Assembly (NCBI GenBank): GCA_015060115.1
Contig: SUZB01000024.1
Span: 1-32,247, forward strand
Direction: 5' to 3'
Length of the DNA stretch: 32,247 bases
From: Rikenellaceae bacterium
Lineage (GTDB): Bacteria; Bacteroidota; Bacteroidia; Bacteroidales; Rikenellaceae
Shown here: positions 30,856 through 32,247 of the stretch, in pieces
How positions within the stretch are numbered: position 1 is the first letter of the stretch
Layout: the number at the start of each line of letters is the position of its first letter
Notes under the pieces: model-generated
Databases searched by the model: none
What the model was told of the DNA's origin: nothing
The model's input: the letters and a program-made list of their open reading frames with translations, nothing else
Made by a program: the position numbers and the translations under genes

Positions 30856-30887
30856 TTTTGATATTCCGCCGAAAATTTACATCTTTG
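30856..30887 (+). promoter_or_regulatory. promoter of the flavodiiron gene
   Basis: CATCTTTG (30880-30887) differs from TAnnTTTG at the first base, with TTTTG (30856-30860) 19 nt upstream. A leader of about 90 nt follows before the start codon. Confidence 0.55.
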
Positions 30888-30985
30888 CAGAAAATAATAA
30901 AAAGCATATAAAGTTGTAGGCGATAACGAAAAACTTATTTGCTCGATTATAGATACTAATATAAATACCTAAATACTTAAAACTT

Positions 30986-32152
30986 ATGATTAAGAATATT
31001 ACCGAGAAGATTATTTACATCGGCGTCGATGATACCGATATTGATCTTTTCGAGAGTCAGTATGTTGTTCCTAATGGTGTCTCGTATAACTCATACCTTA
31101 TCCTTGACGAGAAGGTTGCGGTGATGGATACCGTTGACCGTCGCAAGAGCGATGAGTGGTTGCAGAACCTCGATACAGCGCTCGCTGGTCGCAAACCCGA
31201 CTACCTCGTTATTCATCACCTCGAGCCCGACCACGCTGGCACTATCGCCATTGCTATGGAGCGCTATCCCGAAATGCAGGTTGTGGCTTCGGACAAGGCG
31301 GTTAAGATGATGCCTCAGTTCTTTGCAAATACCGCATTTGAGGGTCGCACTATCGGCGTTAAGGAGGGTGATACCCTCTCGCTTGGTGGTCGCACTCTTC
31401 ACTTCGCTATGGCGCCTATGGTGCACTGGCCCGAGGTAATGGTAACATACGATAGCAGTGAGAAGGTACTCTTCTCGGCTGATGGCTTCGGCAAGTTTGG
31501 CGCACTGTGCAATGGCGGTGAGTGGGCTTGTGAGGCTCGTCGCTACTACTTCAACATCTGCGGTAAGTATGGCGCACCTGTTCAGGCTCTTCTAAAGAAG
31601 GCTGCAGCGCTCGATATTGAGATTATCTGCCCCTTGCACGGCCCTGTGCTCACCGAGAATCTTGGCTACTATATCGGCCTCTATGACGCTTGGAGCAAGT
31701 ATGAGCCCGAGACCAAGGGTGTGCTTGTGGCATACGCCTCAATTCACGGTAATACTGCCGAAGTGGCTAATAAGTTCGCCGAGATATTGCGCTCAAAGGG
31801 TGCCGAGAAGGTTGTTGTTTGCGACCTCTCGCGCACAGATATGTCGGAGGCTGTGGAGGATGCCTTCCGTTATAGCCACCTTGTGGTTGCTGCGGCATCT
31901 TACGATGGCGATGTATTCCCCGTGATGCACGACTTCTTGCACCACTTGGCTATCAAGAACTACTCGAAGCGCCGTATCGGCATTATCGAGAATGGCTCTT
32001 GGGCACCCTCGGCAGGTCGTGCTATGCGTGCTATCATCGACACCTTTAAGGGTGTAACGGTTGCCGAGAGTATGGTAACCATTATGTCATCGCTTAAGGA
32101 TTCGGATATCCCCGCCTTGGAGCGCTTGGCAGATGAGGTTTTGGCAGAGTAA
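30986..32152 (+). CDS. flavodiiron protein (A-type flavoprotein, FprA-like)
   Basis: A 388-aa cytoplasmic enzyme that reduces O2 to water and/or NO to N2O, protecting anaerobes. The N-terminal metallo-beta-lactamase-like domain (about 1-245) has the diiron ligands H78, E80 and D82-H83 in HHLEPDHAG, H147 in MVHWPEVM, D166 in FSADGFGKFG, and H218 in CPLHGPV. The C-terminal flavodoxin domain (about 248-388) begins LVAYASIHGNTAEVANKFAEI and carries the FMN phosphate loop. There is no rubredoxin or flavin-reductase extension, so it is the class A form that takes electrons from separate rubredoxin or a similar carrier. The gene is monocistronic, with a terminator hairpin behind it. It fits an anaerobic gut-type lifestyle. 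Confidence 0.95.
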   Translation: MIKNITEKIIYIGVDDTDIDLFESQYVVPNGVSYNSYLILDEKVAVMDTVDRRKSDEWLQNLDTALAGRKPDYLVIHHLEPDHAGTIAIAMERYPEMQVVASDKAVKMMPQFFANTAFEGRTIGVKEGDTLSLGGRTLHFAMAPMVHWPEVMVTYDSSEKVLFSADGFGKFGALCNGGEWACEARRYYFNICGKYGAPVQALLKKAAALDIEIICPLHGPVLTENLGYYIGLYDAWSKYEPETKGVLVAYASIHGNTAEVANKFAEILRSKGAEKVVVCDLSRTDMSEAVEDAFRYSHLVVAAASYDGDVFPVMHDFLHHLAIKNYSKRRIGIIENGSWAPSAGRAMRAIIDTFKGVTVAESMVTIMSSLKDSDIPALERLADEVLAE

Positions 32153-32174
32153 CATCATTATTGATTCACGAAAA

Positions 32175-32220
32175 GAGGCCGACTAAAAAGTGATTTTTGG
32201 TCGGTCTCGTTGTTTATGTT
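32175..32220 (+). terminator. terminator of the flavodiiron gene
   Basis: GAGGCCGAC (32175-32183) pairs with GTCGGTCTC (32200-32208) with one wobble, and AAAAA/TTTTT pairs inside, followed by GTTGTTTATGTTT. Confidence 0.7.
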
Positions 32221-32247
32221 TGCGATTGACGCAAAAAGCGATTACAA

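Overview
The window looks like a chromosomal segment of a Bacteroidales bacterium, possibly Alistipes-like; the genus is a guess. Evidence: BACON-domain lipoproteins, a TPR lipoprotein regulator with a C-terminal HTH-like region, DUF3109, and repeated promoters of the Bacteroidota form (-7 TAnnTTTG with a TTTG/TTG box about 19-21 nt upstream). Most genes have moderate G+C. I saw no tRNA, rRNA, CRISPR array, transposase or integrase.

Layout. 1-3600: two BACON lipoproteins in a minus-strand operon, with a G9 tract just upstream of their promoter. 3900-5805: a 6-TM ion channel with an unusual filter, a small lipoprotein and mscL. 6076-7805: a ProX-type tRNA deacylase and galK, divergently transcribed. 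8078-11616: serC, serA and a DUF1015 gene, a serine-synthesis cluster with strongly biased codons. 12173-16069: a tight operon of yicC, gmk, nadD (with a C-terminal TPR extension), DUF3109 and an M23/LysM peptidase. 16166-17367: two minus-strand genes, a small conserved protein and an OmpA-like protein. 17483-22034: a TPR/HTH lipoprotein regulator, a small secreted DUF3244-like protein, a large unknown lipoprotein and an outer-membrane barrel. The interior of this block (about 17700-21550) is far more AT-rich than its surroundings, and the composition shift falls inside the first and last genes. 22676-23845: a zinc-ribbon/dispanin protein and ispE. 23846-27752: a minus-strand operon rpe, ABC-F, rlmB, YgjP-like. 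27883-29178: rmuC. 29180-30806: a zinc/manganese-type ABC transporter ATPase and binding protein with no permease gene beside them. 30986-32152: a flavodiiron protein.

The most unusual non-coding signal is a family of about 100-bp intergenic elements at five sites: 5896-5997, 11775-11861, 11960-12063, 22324-22437 and 22471-22573. Each has two complementary arms made of degenerate 8-9 bp tandem units around a conserved 16-nt core (ACGAGGTCGGGTATCA or close variants). Four of the five are followed by an A-rich tail of AACTAACAACTAAAA type. A sixth region (3654-3815) has similar architecture but no core. A second small repeat, a bidirectional terminator hairpin with a nearly identical stem and loop, occurs at 79-110 and 16108-16138.

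Most of the genes are housekeeping: serine synthesis, GMP and NAD synthesis, isoprenoid precursors, pentose phosphate, rRNA methylation and oxygen detoxification. The accessory content is the surface lipoproteins and the AT-rich regulator/secreted-protein island.
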